NCBI GenBank assembly: GCA_027625915.1
Contig: JANTQA010000044.1
Location: 620,001 to 684,000 of the forward strand
Length of the DNA: 64,000 nucleotides
Origin: Anaeramoeba flamelloides
Lineage: Eukaryota; Metamonada; Anaeramoebidae
Direction of reading: 5' to 3'
The translations under genes and the position numbers were made by a program. The notes beneath the pieces were generated by a model. It was given only the letters and a program-made list of their open reading frames with translations. It had not been told where the DNA came from and did no database searches. Below are positions 47,526 through 59,768 of the stretch, piece by piece; the first letter of the stretch is position 1; each line of letters opens with the position of its first letter.

Positions 47526-48759
47526 TATTTTGTAAAATATCACAAATAGTTTTTCTTCCATGAATTAATTTTCGAACGATCCAAAAAAACTAATAATTTG
47601 CAATAATTTGACTTTTCAATAACATATAATTAAAAACAATCCTTTTTTATATTTATAATAAAAGTTATTTTTCAAAATTTAAACCCCCTTTATTATCTTA
47701 ATGGGGGTGGAGTTTAGAATCTTTCTTCATCGTCTTTACAGAAATAAAATTTTCAATATTTTGATCAAAATCTGTTTTTTTTAATTTCCTAAAATTTTTG
47801 TTTTGCTTTTTTAACTTTATCTTTTTTTTTTTTTTTGTTTTTATTTTTTTTTGTTTTTCTTTTTTTTTTACCTATTTTTTTTTTTTTTTCGATCATTTCG
47901 TTGATTCAAAGATCAAGTTAAAAAAAGATCTTCAAAAACAGAAATAAATATTTTAGAAAATTGAGACTATAAGATATCTTTTAAAATGAATTTAATTAGA
48001 AAAAAATCTTGGTGTTAACAGTTTTCAGGGAAATTTCAGTAATAAATTATCTTTAATATTCCATTCAAAAAATTATTCGTCGCTTTTTATTAGTTTTTTT
48101 CACGATTATTTTTTTAGGATTTTTTTAAAATATCTGAGTTTTTAGAGGTTTTAAATTATTTAAAAAGTAAATTATTAAAAAAATTTAATTATTCGTTTTT
48201 CTTGAATACTAAAGAATTATATTTTTTTTTTAAATTAATTATTTATGGTGAGTCACATTTTTTTAGAATAGGGGCTAACATTTCAAATTACAGAGAACAA
48301 AATTTAAATATTAGAGGTTTTGCTAATAAAATGTATTTAGTTATATTATCAACACACTCACTATAAAATTAAAAAATCACAATAAATACCAATTATTGAG
48401 ATAAGTTTAAAGCCACATAATTCCACAATATCACAATTAAATACAAAAAAACTAAAAAAGGAAAATTATTTTTTTGAAATCAATACAACAAAAAATACCT
48501 TAACATTTACAAAAGTTTTGACACTTTGAATGTGTCTCTACACCTTTAAAAGTGTTTGAAAGTGTTTGTAAGGGCTCTGAATTTACTTCAAGTATTAGAA
48601 AGCTTTGGAAGATTCAAAAATTTCTGAAAAATACAGAGATATTTTGTAGTAAAAATTGAAAAATTTTTTACTTTATATTTGTTTACTACAAAACTAAAAT
48701 CTAAATCACATGAATTATATGAAAAAACAAATAATATCCCATTTTAAAATTGAACTTTA

Positions 48760-48799
<40 letters not shown>
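47526..48799. other. Gene-less stretch with an (AT)n microsatellite
   Basis: Poly-T-rich (47820-47890) with an (AT)n run at 48764-48800. No coding exon or named repeat recognised. Confidence 0.45.
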
Positions 48800-48802
<3 letters not shown>

Positions 48803-49050
48803 GAGAAAGGAGTAATCAAAAGAAAATTTACTAAATAAAAAAAGAGAAGAAGAAAAATAATTAAAACATTAAAGTAAAAAAATATTATATCATTTACATG
48901 ACCAAATTAAAAATTATCCACGTCCTGAAACAGGAGGAGTAAAAACCCGATAGAAAGATTATTAATAATAAGATTCCACAAACTGTGATTAATAATTGGT
49001 ATTCCACAACTCTCAGATAGTGGGGCACTATGTATCCGAATTTGTATATT
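48800..49050 (+). repeat. Dispersed repeat S, uninterrupted copy
   Basis: Collinear with 7110-7335 plus 7640-7690 (GAGAAAGGAGTAAT, AGTAAAAACCCGATAGAAAG, TAATAATTGGTATTCCACAA, TAGTGGGGCACTATG). It begins directly at the end of an (AT)n run. It shows what repeat S looked like before the MG insertion. Confidence 0.7.
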
Positions 49051-49208
49051 TTTTTACTATTTTAGTAATTTTTTATTTTCTATTTTTTTATTTTCATTTT
49101 TTCTTTATTACCTTAAGTTTTCTAACCATAAGAGCTTTGATGAAAAATTCTCGACAAGAACAATAAATTTCGTAATTTTGAATAACCACATTAAGGAGCT
49201 TTTGAGTA

Positions 49209-49250
<42 letters not shown>

Positions 49251-50462
49251 TTTTAAATGGGGTTGTAACATTCTAAAGTTAAAGAACCAAAAAGAAGAAA
49301 GAGATGATATTTTCACTCTTATTGGCAATTCTGAATAAAAAAAAAAAACACAAACCCGAGTTGATTTTTCGTTATAAAACAACATCCCAAAGAGATTAAG
49401 AAGAATAACAAAAATAAAATAAATCTTTCAAACAATCTTAATAATTGGAGATAGCCCATCTTTGTTATTCAGAAAGCCTTTGAAAAGTTATCCACCCACT
49501 TTAAGCTTTCACCAAATAAAGAAAATGTTTTAAAAAGAAAGAATATTCCTGAAAGATCATGATGAATAGTTGATTTTTTTAGAAGCCTTTTTATTCTACA
49601 TAATTCCCAACACCACTTTATACTGTATGAGAAAATATTTATTAGACTTTTTGTGTTATTATTGTTTCTGATCTAAAACAAACTATAGGTTTGTTAACCA
49701 AATCAAAATAAAATCAAATAAAAATTTCTGATCTGATCCTTGATTGACCAATTATCTTTTTTCTTGTTCTTTAAAAGAATTAACTTTTTTTCACCTAATC
49801 TATTTTTTGATCAAAAAAAAATTTTCCAATTTTTAATATTGTTGAATTAGACCTTAAAGCAATCAACTATTATATCGTGGTTTTATTTTTATTAGGATAT
49901 TTTAACATTTATCTCGATTTTTAGACAATTATCAAGATTTTATCGAAGGTCGTGATTTGTAACATTATCTCCATATTATTGATTATCACAATATTATTGA
50001 TTATCGCGATTTATTAAAAATAATAGTAATTTTTTACAACGATCTTGATATAATTGATCATCATAATTTTATGAAATATGATCTTGATTTGCTGAAAATA
50101 ATCACAATTAATGAAAATTTATCTTGACTTAACAAATATACCATTAACCCCTTTATTAATTAATATAAGGCTTGTTAGATTTTTATGAGAAATTTTAATG
50201 ATAAAACAATACTTTAATTTGGCTTTAATGACCTAGAAAGGATTTATAAATGCTCTTTATTAGAATTTAATTTTTTTTAATATTATCATTCACAAACAAA
50301 ATATTGATTATTTTCATAAAAAAAAAAAAAAAAGAAAAGATTTAAAATTTTTGTAACTAGTTTATTTTAAATAATCAAAATAAAAATAGAAAAAGGAAAA
50401 AAGAAAAAAGAAATGAAAAGAAAAAGAAAAAAATAATAATAATTGAATTTCATTCAATAAAA
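49051..50462. other. Gene-less stretch 3' of the cullin
   Basis: (AT)n run at 49213-49248. Around 49900-50140 there are loosely repeated ATTATC..GATTT-type phrases (TTATCAAGATTTTATCGAAG, TTGATTATCACAATATTATT) suggesting a decayed tandem array. No exon seen. Confidence 0.4.
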
Positions 50463-53400
50463 TTATGCCAAATATAAATAATTTTTATGGTTATTTTCAT
50501 CTCTGGCAAGATATTCTCTGTCTATTAAAGTATCTATTCTTTTTTTAATGAAGGAAATGGATGGTTTAAACCGATTAGATAGAATGTTAATGACTTCTGT
50601 AATTAAATTGTTATGTATCAGGCTTTTTCTAAATTTCATAATCTTCACGATTGCAGCATCCACAACAATTTTTCTGTCATCTTGCACCTTTACTTTTGCC
50701 TTTTCTTCGAATTCGACTTTCATTGATTTTGTAGATCTAATTAAATTAATTTTGTGTGTCTTATGCTTAAATTTGGTGTTTACGCAATAGGGACATTTGG
50801 ACAGATCTTGAGTGACCTTGTGGGAGCCCTGTAGCTTAATTTTTCTCCTACCAATGATTCTACAGTCTTTATCGCTTAATTGCCTTAATGCAATTTGTAA
50901 TTGCTTTTCGGGGATACCTGTTAACTCATGCATTCCCTGGAACAATATTTTATCCTTTTTTTCAAATTGTTGCAATGCTATGGCTTGGAATAATGTTGTG
51001 ATCAAGGTATAGCTTTTCCTGTGGAAACGAGCCGAAACTTCGCAACTGCATAATTGGTATTGCCACATCAGTACTCTGCCTGTGTGCTTCTGGTTATAGA
51101 ATTTGATTATCTCTTGTTGCAGCTCTATAAAGTCTTGTGGAATTTTTGGCGTCATTTTTGGCGTTGCAGGCCAAACAGAATTTTTCAATATCGTTAAAGA
51201 AGTTTGGATTCCAATCGAGATCAAATCGTGCTTTTTGAAATATTCATTGAACTCGTTATTTATATCTTCTGATAAATCAATGTCGGTCATCATGTCCTCG
51301 AGTTTTTTCGTAAATAGGGGCCATGCATTTAATTTCAACTTACTAATGATTAATTTTTCATAATGCTCGTTAAACCCATTTTTCCCCTTCCTCAGTAGTC
51401 TCCTCGCAAAATATAATTCATAATATCTCCTAAAGATGTCTTTATCTTGCACCAATTTAAAAATGGTAATAAATTCTTGAATAATTTCGTCCCCGTTATT
51501 GGATTCAAAATCCTTTTTAATCATGAAGTCAATATACTGTGGTAACATTTTCGGTAATTCTTTATTTTCGTGAATTTTGTCCATGAATACAGTATCAAAA
51601 TGCTTTCGCATCCGCGCATTGTTTTTAAATGCCTCATTTAAGATTTTATTCACTTTTAAATGATAATTGAAAATATTTTTAACAAAATTTATTGGTGAGA
51701 TTTTATTGGTAACGGAGGTTATATCAACAATGCATTGGTTAACCCAATCTCGGAAAAGTCCAAAAATCCAATCCAATTGGTTGATTTGTTCAAATAAAAA
51801 ATAAAATACTTTTAAATCAGGAATGTTTGCTTTTTGGAACATTTCAACTGGACTTGACCTCATTGTTTTTATTCTTCCAAGTTGATTTTTAATCATTACC
51901 TCTTGAATAATTCTTTCAATTTTCGATTTGGTACTTCGGTACAGATATCTTGTAACACGATCAGTTTCATGGCGTATTATTTCGATTGTCTATTTGTTTT
52001 TTTTATTTAATTTTGTTTTGTTTTTTTATTTAATTTAATTTATTGTTATTTATAATTAATGATTTATTTTTTTAATGGAATTTATTTATTTATTAATTTT
52101 TTATTATTAAAGAGAGGTATTTCTAATCCATCTTGTTTTTAAACCATTTTCCAGTCAAAGGGGCCAAGTTGTGGAAGGTGAATTACACATGTTTAAAGCG
52201 CTTGAATGGATATTAGTAAAGAAAAATTTTATTATGGAAATTTTCAAAATTACAATCATTTTTTTTTTTACACATTTTAATTTTTTTTTTTCGATTTTTT
52301 TTTTTAACCTAATTCATTTGGAAATTTTTTTTTATTTCAAGATCAATAGTCACTTGGTAAAAATGTGTTATTCTAATGTTATTGATAAAGTAAAAATGAT
52401 TGTAGAGAAACCATATTTATTTATATTGGAATTTTATTTGATCTTCAATTGGAGATCAAAATGAACATTGTTGTTTTTCTCAATAATGCCACTAAGAATT
52501 TCAGTTTTTCTCAATTTTTAAGAAAATATATTGATTTATTAGTTTTACTTCCAGTCAGATATCAACTATTCTTTGATGTTTATTATTCCACTTCTTTCTT
52601 ATTTAATCTTCAAAGGCCATTTATAAAAAATTTTGATATTTGAAAAAAATGCTCAGTTACTTTGACTGAAACAAAGTTTATTTAGGTTTATCGGATTTTT
52701 TGTTTGTTCAGAAAACCGATATATTTCCAGAATAAAACAAAAGCCCTCAAAAAAAACCACAGTTAGTTTTTTTTTTACTTATTGAATTGATTAGAAATTG
52801 AATGATTTTTCAAATAGTTTGGAATTTTAGAAAAGTGTTGTTCGAGTTTTATTGAGTTTTCTATTTATTCCAAAAATCGATACATATTTCAGAATCAAAC
52901 AGAAAACTCAAGAAAACCGCCTTTTGATTTTTTTTCTTTTTAATTTTGATTAGAAAATTGATAGATTTTCGTTAGGTTTTTTTTAATTTTTGTAATAAAC
53001 CGAAAATTTATTAAAATTTTCTGTTTATTTCAAAAAGTAAAAAAAACCTAGAACACTTCCGAAACAAAAACAAGAATTTAAAAAAATCTTCGTTATATTT
53101 TCTTAGGTTTTGTGTTTTATGAAAAAAATAAAAATCTAAAAATTGAATGATTTTCGAAATAAAAATAAGAATAAAAAAAAAAACGCCATTAGCTTTTCCA
53201 TAATATTAAAGAATCGAGTAAAATTTTTTGATTTTACTCTATTCTTCTGAATTATGGGCACTTGACAACAATTGACGGTGTACTCTACGACACGAAGTTT
53301 ATTGATATTATTATTATATCTAATAATGGGTGTTTGAAATATTCCCGAAAATACTCGAAAATCGAAAATACTCGAAAATGTTTTAAGGATAGAAAAACGT

Positions 53401-56400
53401 TATGGACAACTCCTAAGAAACCCTAGTGCCAATATACCCAGTTTAACGGTAAAAATAACAATTTTACTTTCAGACAAAATATTTTTTTTTGTATTTTCTA
53501 CTTTAAACTACCCTAAAGAGGTTGTGGTACCTTTTGAGTATATTTGAGTAATTGTTGGTACTTATTAGGTTACGCTTATGGGTATGCCAGGGTATTGGTA
53601 TGGGTTGTGTTAGGTTTGGTATGGTGTGTGTTTGTATGTTTTGGTTAAACCAATTCCTTTTATGGAATGGGAAGTTAAATAAAGTTTTGCTTGGGTGGCC
53701 TTGTGTAGGGTATGTGTATGTATTGTACGATTAGATATTACTTGGTTATTTTTGGATTGTATTTAAGAATAAAAAATTATGGGTAATGATACACTATTAG
53801 AAATTTTCTTTACAAGTACATATTCTCTCAATTGGTTAATACCATTTCAGAATGATCAGTAATGTTAGTCATCCAAGATACCAATCCCTTTTACACAAAA
53901 TAGCTTTAATACCATTCCCTAAAATTTACAATTTTTTTTAATTTTGATATCTTCAGTTCAGCAAAAAATTTTGTTTCTAAAATAAAATTCCAAATTTACA
54001 TTTAAACTGAGTATATTGACACTAGGGTTTCTTCGGAGTTGTTCAAAAAGTGTTTTTTAGTCGTTAAAACATTTTCGAGTATTTTCGATTTTCGGGTATT
54101 TTCGGGAATATTTGATAGATTCTCTAATAATTTTTAAATATTCTTATCCTTTCCATACATAAATATTTATTATTAAATTTTCTCTAAATTGATTTTGATT
54201 GGTATCTAATAATTTCAAGTTTTCTATTTCCCAATTAATATTTTGATTAATCTTTTTTGTTAAAATTTTAATTTGCCTGAGATGTGTTTAAAACCCCAGA
54301 ATTTTTAATTTTTATAAGTTTTATATCTTCTTTTGTAAATTTAAATTCCGTCTTTTATCAAGTTTTGCTTCAGTTTTTTAAATTATTCTTTGGGGAAATG
54401 TGGGTTAATTTTTCAAAATTCTATTGTATTTTTATTATTTATCCAAGCATCGATTGAGTTCAAATTTAAAATATTTAATTTTATAGAGTTAATATTACTA
54501 AATTACTAATAACTGACTAAAATGTAAAACTAATTGGAAAAATCTTTTTTAGGTGCACTTTTTAGTCTTGTATAAGTTCGGCTTCAAAGTAGAAAGAAAA
54601 ATAAAAATCAAAAAAAAAAAACCTCTAAGAAACACCATTTTTTGTTGAAAAAAAAAAATATTTTAATCTGGGATAAAAGATCGGAATCTTCTTAACCAAA
54701 ATAATAGTATGATATTAGTAATATATCTGAAGAATTCATTTGGGAAGCACCTCCTTAAATAGTTGGAAGTAAAAAATCAAAAATTAAATTAATTTTTTTC
54801 TAGAGGCAAATACTGCTTTCAAATAAAAAATAGGGACTCAAAAATAATGATAATAAGATTAAGGGTCGAGTAATTACGGTTCAAAATTATTTTCTGAAAT
54901 GGATTAAAAAAGTTTTTTTAATATTTATGAGGACCTAACAACAATCAAAAACTAACCAACAAGTGATTTGGGATCGATCTCCAAAAATCAACAATCAAAA
55001 ACGAGGACATATTTTAGAAAAAAGCGCCAAGAAGCAACATAAAATTTCCAATTTGAATGATTAGAATATATAATTTTGAAAACAACTGTATTAGTTTTAA
55101 AGTGTCATTTTTTGGCGCTTTTTGAGATCTCGATGATTTTTTTTTTTTTCATTTTTTTCATTTCTCAATTGAGTTATTTTTATCGTAAGAATATTACATA
55201 ATCCATACTTGGTCAAATTTAGAGGGTTACATAATAATCACAAACTATATTAAATCGAATTATATTGATTGTTCACTCTTAGAAAACAATTTGTTTTAAA
55301 TTGAAGAAATTTAACCCTTTGGAAATTTCAAAAAAGAAACAAGTGATTTTTTTTTTAAAAATTTGATTTTTTGGAATTGAGAATGATTTTTTACTTTTTT
55401 TCTTATTAGTCTTTTGCCCAATGAAAATCTCTCTAATTTTTTTTTTATTATTTGAATTTTGTCATTCAAAAGAAAGACAATCTCACAATAAACTTTTTAT
55501 TTTCAAGTCGCTCCTTGAGTATAAAGCAAATTCACGGTAAATGACTGGACCCTTAAACTAATAAATTATTTTTAGTTAATTATGAGAGCTTCAGATATAT
55601 CCTAGCGTAATATGTTTACATACCAATTAAAAAATGGAATTCAAAATAATTAAAAAATTGATCAAAAAAAATTAATAAAAATATTTATTTCAAGCTCATA
55701 TGTTTAATATTTGATATATTTAGTTCTTCTTTACTTTGGTTTTTATTTTTAATCCTAAATGGAAAAAACTTATATTCGAAAAATTTTGAGAAACAAAATT
55801 TCTTACAATTTCGAAAGAATTTTTAAAAATGAATTTTAAGTACAATTTTGATTAAATTGTATCTAATTCTAGTTTTGGTCAGAAAATTGGATATTTTTCT
55901 AAATTTTTCTTCAGAAATATAGATTTATTTGATGTACTTGCTTGATTTTAAAATTATTTATTTTTGATTAATTTAAAAACGAAAAATAATGAGGAATTTT
56001 GATTTCAATTTTTTCTTTTTTTTTGAGAAGAGATTTTTGGTTGTTGTTTTTTGATTTTGAGAATTCAATCCTTTTCCTTTAATCTTTTAAAACAATATTC
56101 TTTGTTTTTAATTCGTTTGATAACAATATTTGAAAAACAAATTTTGAAAACAAATTTGTAAAAAAAGGTTTTTGGTTAAATAATAATAAATAGCAATGGA
56201 GGGAGAAACGCAAGATAACCTCTGGTCGATTTTCAGCGAAATTAAGAAAAAAAAAAAAAAAATATCTTCAAAAATATGTGTGTAATTTTTTTTTTTTTAA
56301 ATTCTTGATTTCAACAAATTTCTGTGGAAAGGTGATCTTTCTTTGTTGGTTCTAAAAGAAAAGATTTTTTTATTAGGTACACACCTTCTCATGTCTGTTT

Positions 56401-59400
56401 TAATTTTTTTTTTCTTGGTTAATTTCAATGATTCACTGAAATACATTTCTAGATTCAAAAGATAATTTAAAAAAACAAAAATTTTCAATTAAAAAAAATC
56501 TGAAAAAAAATGAAAAATTTTTTTTTTATTATTGAAGAAGTGTAGATTACACTCTAGATGCCCTTAAACTTAAATTACCTTTCAGAAATTTAAGTGTTGG
56601 AATCATATATTTCTCGATTATTAATTAATGAAAATAATTTCAAACTGTTTTAGTTTAAAATTAATTCATTAAGATTTATTTCTTTTAATTTTTTTTGAAA
56701 AATTAATCTATCTTTTCATAGGAAGGACAGACCCATAAAAAATGATCAATATTTTTTCTAATTTCCTTCTGTTTATACTTGTAACATCGAGGAAAAAATT
56801 GATTTGAATTTTTTTGATTACATAGTAATATCTATTTAAGCAGTTGGTAAATGTTCGGAATTTTAGAATAGTTGTACTTGAAAGATAACTTGATTATTTT
56901 TGAGTTTTAATAAATATTTTTGGTTTTTATTATTGTGAAATATTTTTTTTTTTTTTGGGGGGGTGTCATCAAGTGTCGTAGAGTACCTAGGTTTTCCAGA
57001 ATTCAAAAGAATCAAGTAAAATCTTTGATTTTACTCTATTATTTTGAATTTTGGAAAACCTAAAAGGCATTTTTTTTTATTTTTGATATTAAAAGAAAAT
57101 TTTTGAAATTTTCTTTTTATTTCTCAAATTAAAAATAACCTAACGACACTTCCAACTTGTAGAATTCAGCAACTCATCATATTTATACTTAGATATTTCA
57201 GTTAAGAAGTTCGATTAAATCTTTTGACTTCCAATTGATTTTATTATTTATTCTTTGATTAAATTTTATTAATTTTTCTAAATAAGGAAGAGATAAGTTA
57301 TTTAATTTATTTTTGAATCTAAATTTCTTTTGATTTTCTGAAATTATCATATTTTCAATTTTGAATTCTGTTTTGTAAATAAGAATTGGTGTATTTCTGT
57401 TTATTTTACATATTCCAATAATACATGAATTAATCCAAGAATTTAAATAATTTAAAGTTTTTATTTCATAATTATATATTCCTAACCCATATGTCAATTG
57501 ACTTAATCTTAAAAAATATTTAAAATAATCTAATTTTTAAACTATTGCCCAGAGAATTATTACTAAATAATTGTTTAGAATTGTTATAGGTTTATTTAAT
57601 TTTTTTTTAATTCTAAACTATATGTGAAATTTTATCTAAATAAATACCCAAATATTTAATTTTTATTAAAATCTTTTGATATAAATTTTCTATCTTTATT
57701 AGGGTTTAGTCCAAATTGAATAATAATTTCATATATTTCATTTATTTTTTTGATTTACTTGGATTTATATTTCATTTTATAATTAAGATTGAATCATCTG
57801 TAAAAAAATTGACAATGGTTTGTTAATGGTATGATTTTCAATCAAAGAAAATGTGAAATTCGAGCAAATAAAATAGGCGATAATGGGTCTCCTTGGAATA
57901 TACCAAGCACTTCACCTTGATAATATTATAATAAAAATTTATTTGATGGTTTTTATTTGTTATATATATTTTTTATTGTTTCTCTAATTATTTGAAAATT
58001 AATTGAATCAAAACATTTTGCTATATCAATCTTTATAATATTAGTTTTATCATTTTCCCTTTCATTATTTGATTTTATCGTATTATAAGCATTTAAGAAG
58101 TTTAATACTGCAATACCAGTATCATATTTTTTTCTAAAACCAAATTGAAATTTATGAATAAATTCCCAACAAGGTTCAATTAGTTTATATAACATTTTTA
58201 GAAATAATCTTGGCAAACTTTGGTTAATAAAAATTGGTCGATAATTTAAAACTACTCCTTCGTTTGCTTTTTTATGAATAAATAAAATTGGCCTTTTTTT
58301 AATGTATTCGATATTGTTCTAAAAAAATGAAAAATTAAAGATTCAACTCTGATTTACTTTGTTTCTGTATTTCTTTTCACAAATAGAGTGGCGAACCGCA
58401 TTTTGGTTTCAAAGTTTCAATATACTGTGGTACTCAAAAAAACTTTTTATAGTAATGTTTACACAATTAAAATTTAAAAATTGTAAAATGAACATACTTT
58501 CTTAAAATAAGGTTTTTCAAGATTTCACAACATCACTAGTTTTTCAATTGAGTTCTTGAAAAAGTACTTACACGAAAGTGTTTGGTGAACTAATGAAGAG
58601 AACAAAATTTGTCCATTTATTTTAAATTTGTGTGTCTGGAAAACAATTTGGTAATCAAAAAAAAAAAATAAAATCAAAGTTCTTCTTTGATCGTGAATGT
58701 GATTAATTGGTGTTTAATTTGTTTTGAATTAAATAGTATATAAAAGATCGAATGAATTGAAAAGCTCAATATTTAATTTGTGTTCTTTAAATGGTTAGAA
58801 TTAAATCAAAGAAGAAAAAAAAGCTTTTCTTGTTTTTTCAAATCAAATAAGAAAAAAAAGCTATTTTTGTTTTTTCAAATCAAAAAAAAAAAAAAAAGAT
58901 TACCTTTTGTAAATAATTTGCACAAGTTAAATCGTTGAGCATTTCTTGACTCAAATAATGAAAATAAGTCTTTGAAGATGTTAAAAATGGTTCTTCAAAT
59001 AGCTTTTCGTAAAGCTCACGTGGTTTTTCAGAAACTTCTAAAAGCATCTATTCATTTTTATATGAAAGAAGAAAAAATTATATTTCATTTTATTAAAGAT
59101 TTCAGGTATGTTGAAGGTCTAAAGAAATAAAACAGAGCCTTGAATAGGAAGGAAATTACATTTATAGTATTTTTCATAAGGATTTGATCTACTGGTATGT
59201 CTTGTCTTTCCAAGGAAATATTGTCAATCAAGACTTGAACGATTCTTGTTAACAATTTTTCTTTTACCAAGAATTCTTTAACCCAAAAATTCATACTTAC
59301 AAAATAAAGCGGTTGTAATTTTGTAAATTTTATAAAACGGCTTTCCTTTGATTAGTAATCAGAGAAATAAAATTAGAATGTCTTTTTTTTAGTGAATTTT

Positions 59401-59768
59401 TTCTTTTCTTTTTTTTTTTTTTTTTTGAATCGTTTTGTTTTCTTTTGAAAAAAATTGGATCTTACTAATGAAGAAAATAAATTCTGAACAAGGGTAATTT
59501 TTTTTTTAAAGATTTGATAGTTTTTGTCGAGCGAAGACAATAAATTTTCATCAGTTAACTTTTCAAAGCTAGTGATCGTCTCTTTAGATTTTTCTTCAAC
59601 CAAATCCCTGATAATGTCGTATATTTGTTGTCCAAAGTTCAAAAGTGACAACCTGTGTATGAGGGAGTGTATTTCTAGAAATGAGATCTGCTGTGGTTTT
59701 GAATCATAAACAAGTTCAATTGTCGTGACAATTTTTTGTAATCCTTCTTGTAACAAGTTTTTGTTCAT
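50463..59768 (-). CDS. Cullin (CUL1-like), 719 aa
   Basis: Exons (complement) 59466-59768, 59160-59345, 58904-59047 and 50463-51989, all phase 0. Scaffold of a cullin-RING ubiquitin ligase: the N-terminal repeats bind adaptor and substrate receptor, the C-terminal domain binds the RBX1 RING protein. Residues 1-211 form the first cullin repeats (for example ELYEKLFEEPFLTSSKTYFH); the exon 3/4 join gives ANYLQK-TIEIIRHETDRV, as in other cullins. The cullin homology domain includes VQDKDIFRRYYELYFARRLL and FYNQKHTGRVLMWQYQL (CUL1: HSGRKLTWLYQL). The C-terminal winged helix has AAIVKIMKFRKSL with the expected neddylation Lys663, then LSNRFKPSISFIKKRIDTLI and the end YLYLA, closest by eye to CUL1. 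Slightly shorter than human CUL1 (776 aa). All expected parts are present. Intron 3 is 6.9 kb and contains at least five mobile-element relics. The precise subfamily is an inference. Confidence 0.94.
52142..52678. mobile_element. MB family MITE, copy in cullin intron 3
   Basis: A 537-bp element flanked by TA at 52140 and 52679. Ends AACCATTTTCCAGTCAAAGG and, inverted, AACTTTGTTTCAGTCAAAG. Collinear with 20723-21241 (ATCAATAGTCACTTGGTAAA, TTTATTTGATCTTCAAT). Confidence 0.82.
52679..53275. repeat. Hairpin module array in cullin intron 3
   Basis: P3-like palindromes around 52690-52760 and 52850-52920, a near-perfect P1 palindrome at 52974-53049, and a P2 palindrome at 53192-53258 (TTTTCCATAATATTAAAGAA opposite TTCTTCTGAATTATGG). 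The linker near 53255-53290 (GGGCACTTGAC ... GTACTCTACGAC) is the inverse of linkers at 12840-13310 and 56960-56990. The array abuts the MB element on its left. Confidence 0.72.
53328..54122. mobile_element. Mutator-like non-autonomous element with 9-bp target duplication
   Basis: A 795-bp element bracketed by identical TCTAATAAT at 53319-53327 and 54123-54131. Long inverted repeats of about 160-200 bp carry AAATATTCCCGAAAATAC, TCGAAAATACTCGAAAATG, ACTCCTAAGAAACCCTAGTG and, inward, TTTTATTTTAGAAAC-like sequence. Long TIRs plus a 9-bp duplication fit Mutator/MULE. The central part (about 53535-53750) is unlike the rest of the window: G/T-rich on the plus strand, with much higher GC, for example GGGTTGTGTTAGGTTTGG. 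The 60-codon frame there has no recognisable homology. Confidence 0.78.
54123..54861. other. Intronic stretch with one MF end
   Basis: 54570-54775 matches the right arm of MF elements (AAAAGATCGGAATC, CTTAACCAAAATAA, GGGAAGCACCTCCTTA). The rest is AT-rich and unassigned. Confidence 0.45.
54862..55553 (+). mobile_element. MD family MITE, copy 3 (TA-flanked)
   Basis: A 692-bp element with TA at both sides. Ends AGGGTCGAGTAATTACGGT and, inverted, AGGGTCCAGTCATTTACCG. The interior is collinear with 22713-23406 (GATCGATCTCCAAAAATCAA, AATTTCCAATTTGAATGA, TAAAGTGTCATTTTTTGGCG). The best-preserved MD ends. Confidence 0.82.
55554..56529. other. Intronic stretch, nothing recognised
   Basis: AT-rich intron sequence. 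The small frame at 56297-56488 has no family resemblance. Confidence 0.4.
56530..56790 (-). repeat. 3' part of dispersed repeat R (inverted)
   Basis: AAGTGTAGATTACACTCTAG, then TTTCAGAAATTTAAG, ATTATTAATTAATGAAAATA and CATAGGAAGGACAGACCC match the inverse of 32160-32390 (CTTAGAGTGTAATCTACACT). The palindromic terminus AGTGTAnnnTACACT is conserved. Confidence 0.6.
56960..57140. repeat. Hairpin modules P2 and P1 next to the LINE remnant
   Basis: P2 at 56989-57061 is a near-perfect palindrome (AGGTTTTCCAGAATTCAAAA and its inverse around AAATCTTTGATTTT). P1 follows at 57068-57137 (ATTTTTGATATTAAAAGAAA and its inverse). The linker AAGTGTCGTAGAGTACCTAG precedes them and ACGACACTTCC follows. Confidence 0.75.
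57190..58330 (-). mobile_element. LINE-type (non-LTR) retrotransposon remnant with reverse transcriptase
   Basis: On the minus strand, conserved RT blocks appear in order: NYRPIFINQSLPRLFLKM (about 58195-58255), FQFGFRKKYDTG (about 58120-58150), IIKIDIAKCFDSIN (about 58000-58040, catalytic Asp), GIFQGDPLSPILFA (about 57865-57905) and FTDDSILII (about 57780-57805, the usual YADD). A further frame at 57198-57497 (SWINSCIIGICKINRN...) is probably the region after the RT. The order and QGDPLSP fit a non-LTR element rather than an LTR one. No endonuclease part was found, so it is 5'-truncated, and the frame is broken in several places. Same orientation as the cullin gene. Confidence 0.75.

Noticed and set aside
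49051-49260. (AT)n tracts considered as origin or centromere sequence
   Set aside because: Simple microsatellites with nothing else to support such a role.
50548-51363. Plus-strand frames over the cullin
   Set aside because: Antisense shadows of exon 4.
53552-53734. 60-codon Val/Gly/Cys-rich frame in the Mutator-like element
   Set aside because: Caused by the G/T-rich composition; no resemblance to transposase or any other protein.
57198-57497. Independent 99-codon gene
   Set aside because: Same strand as and directly after the reverse-transcriptase blocks; better explained as the end of the LINE remnant.
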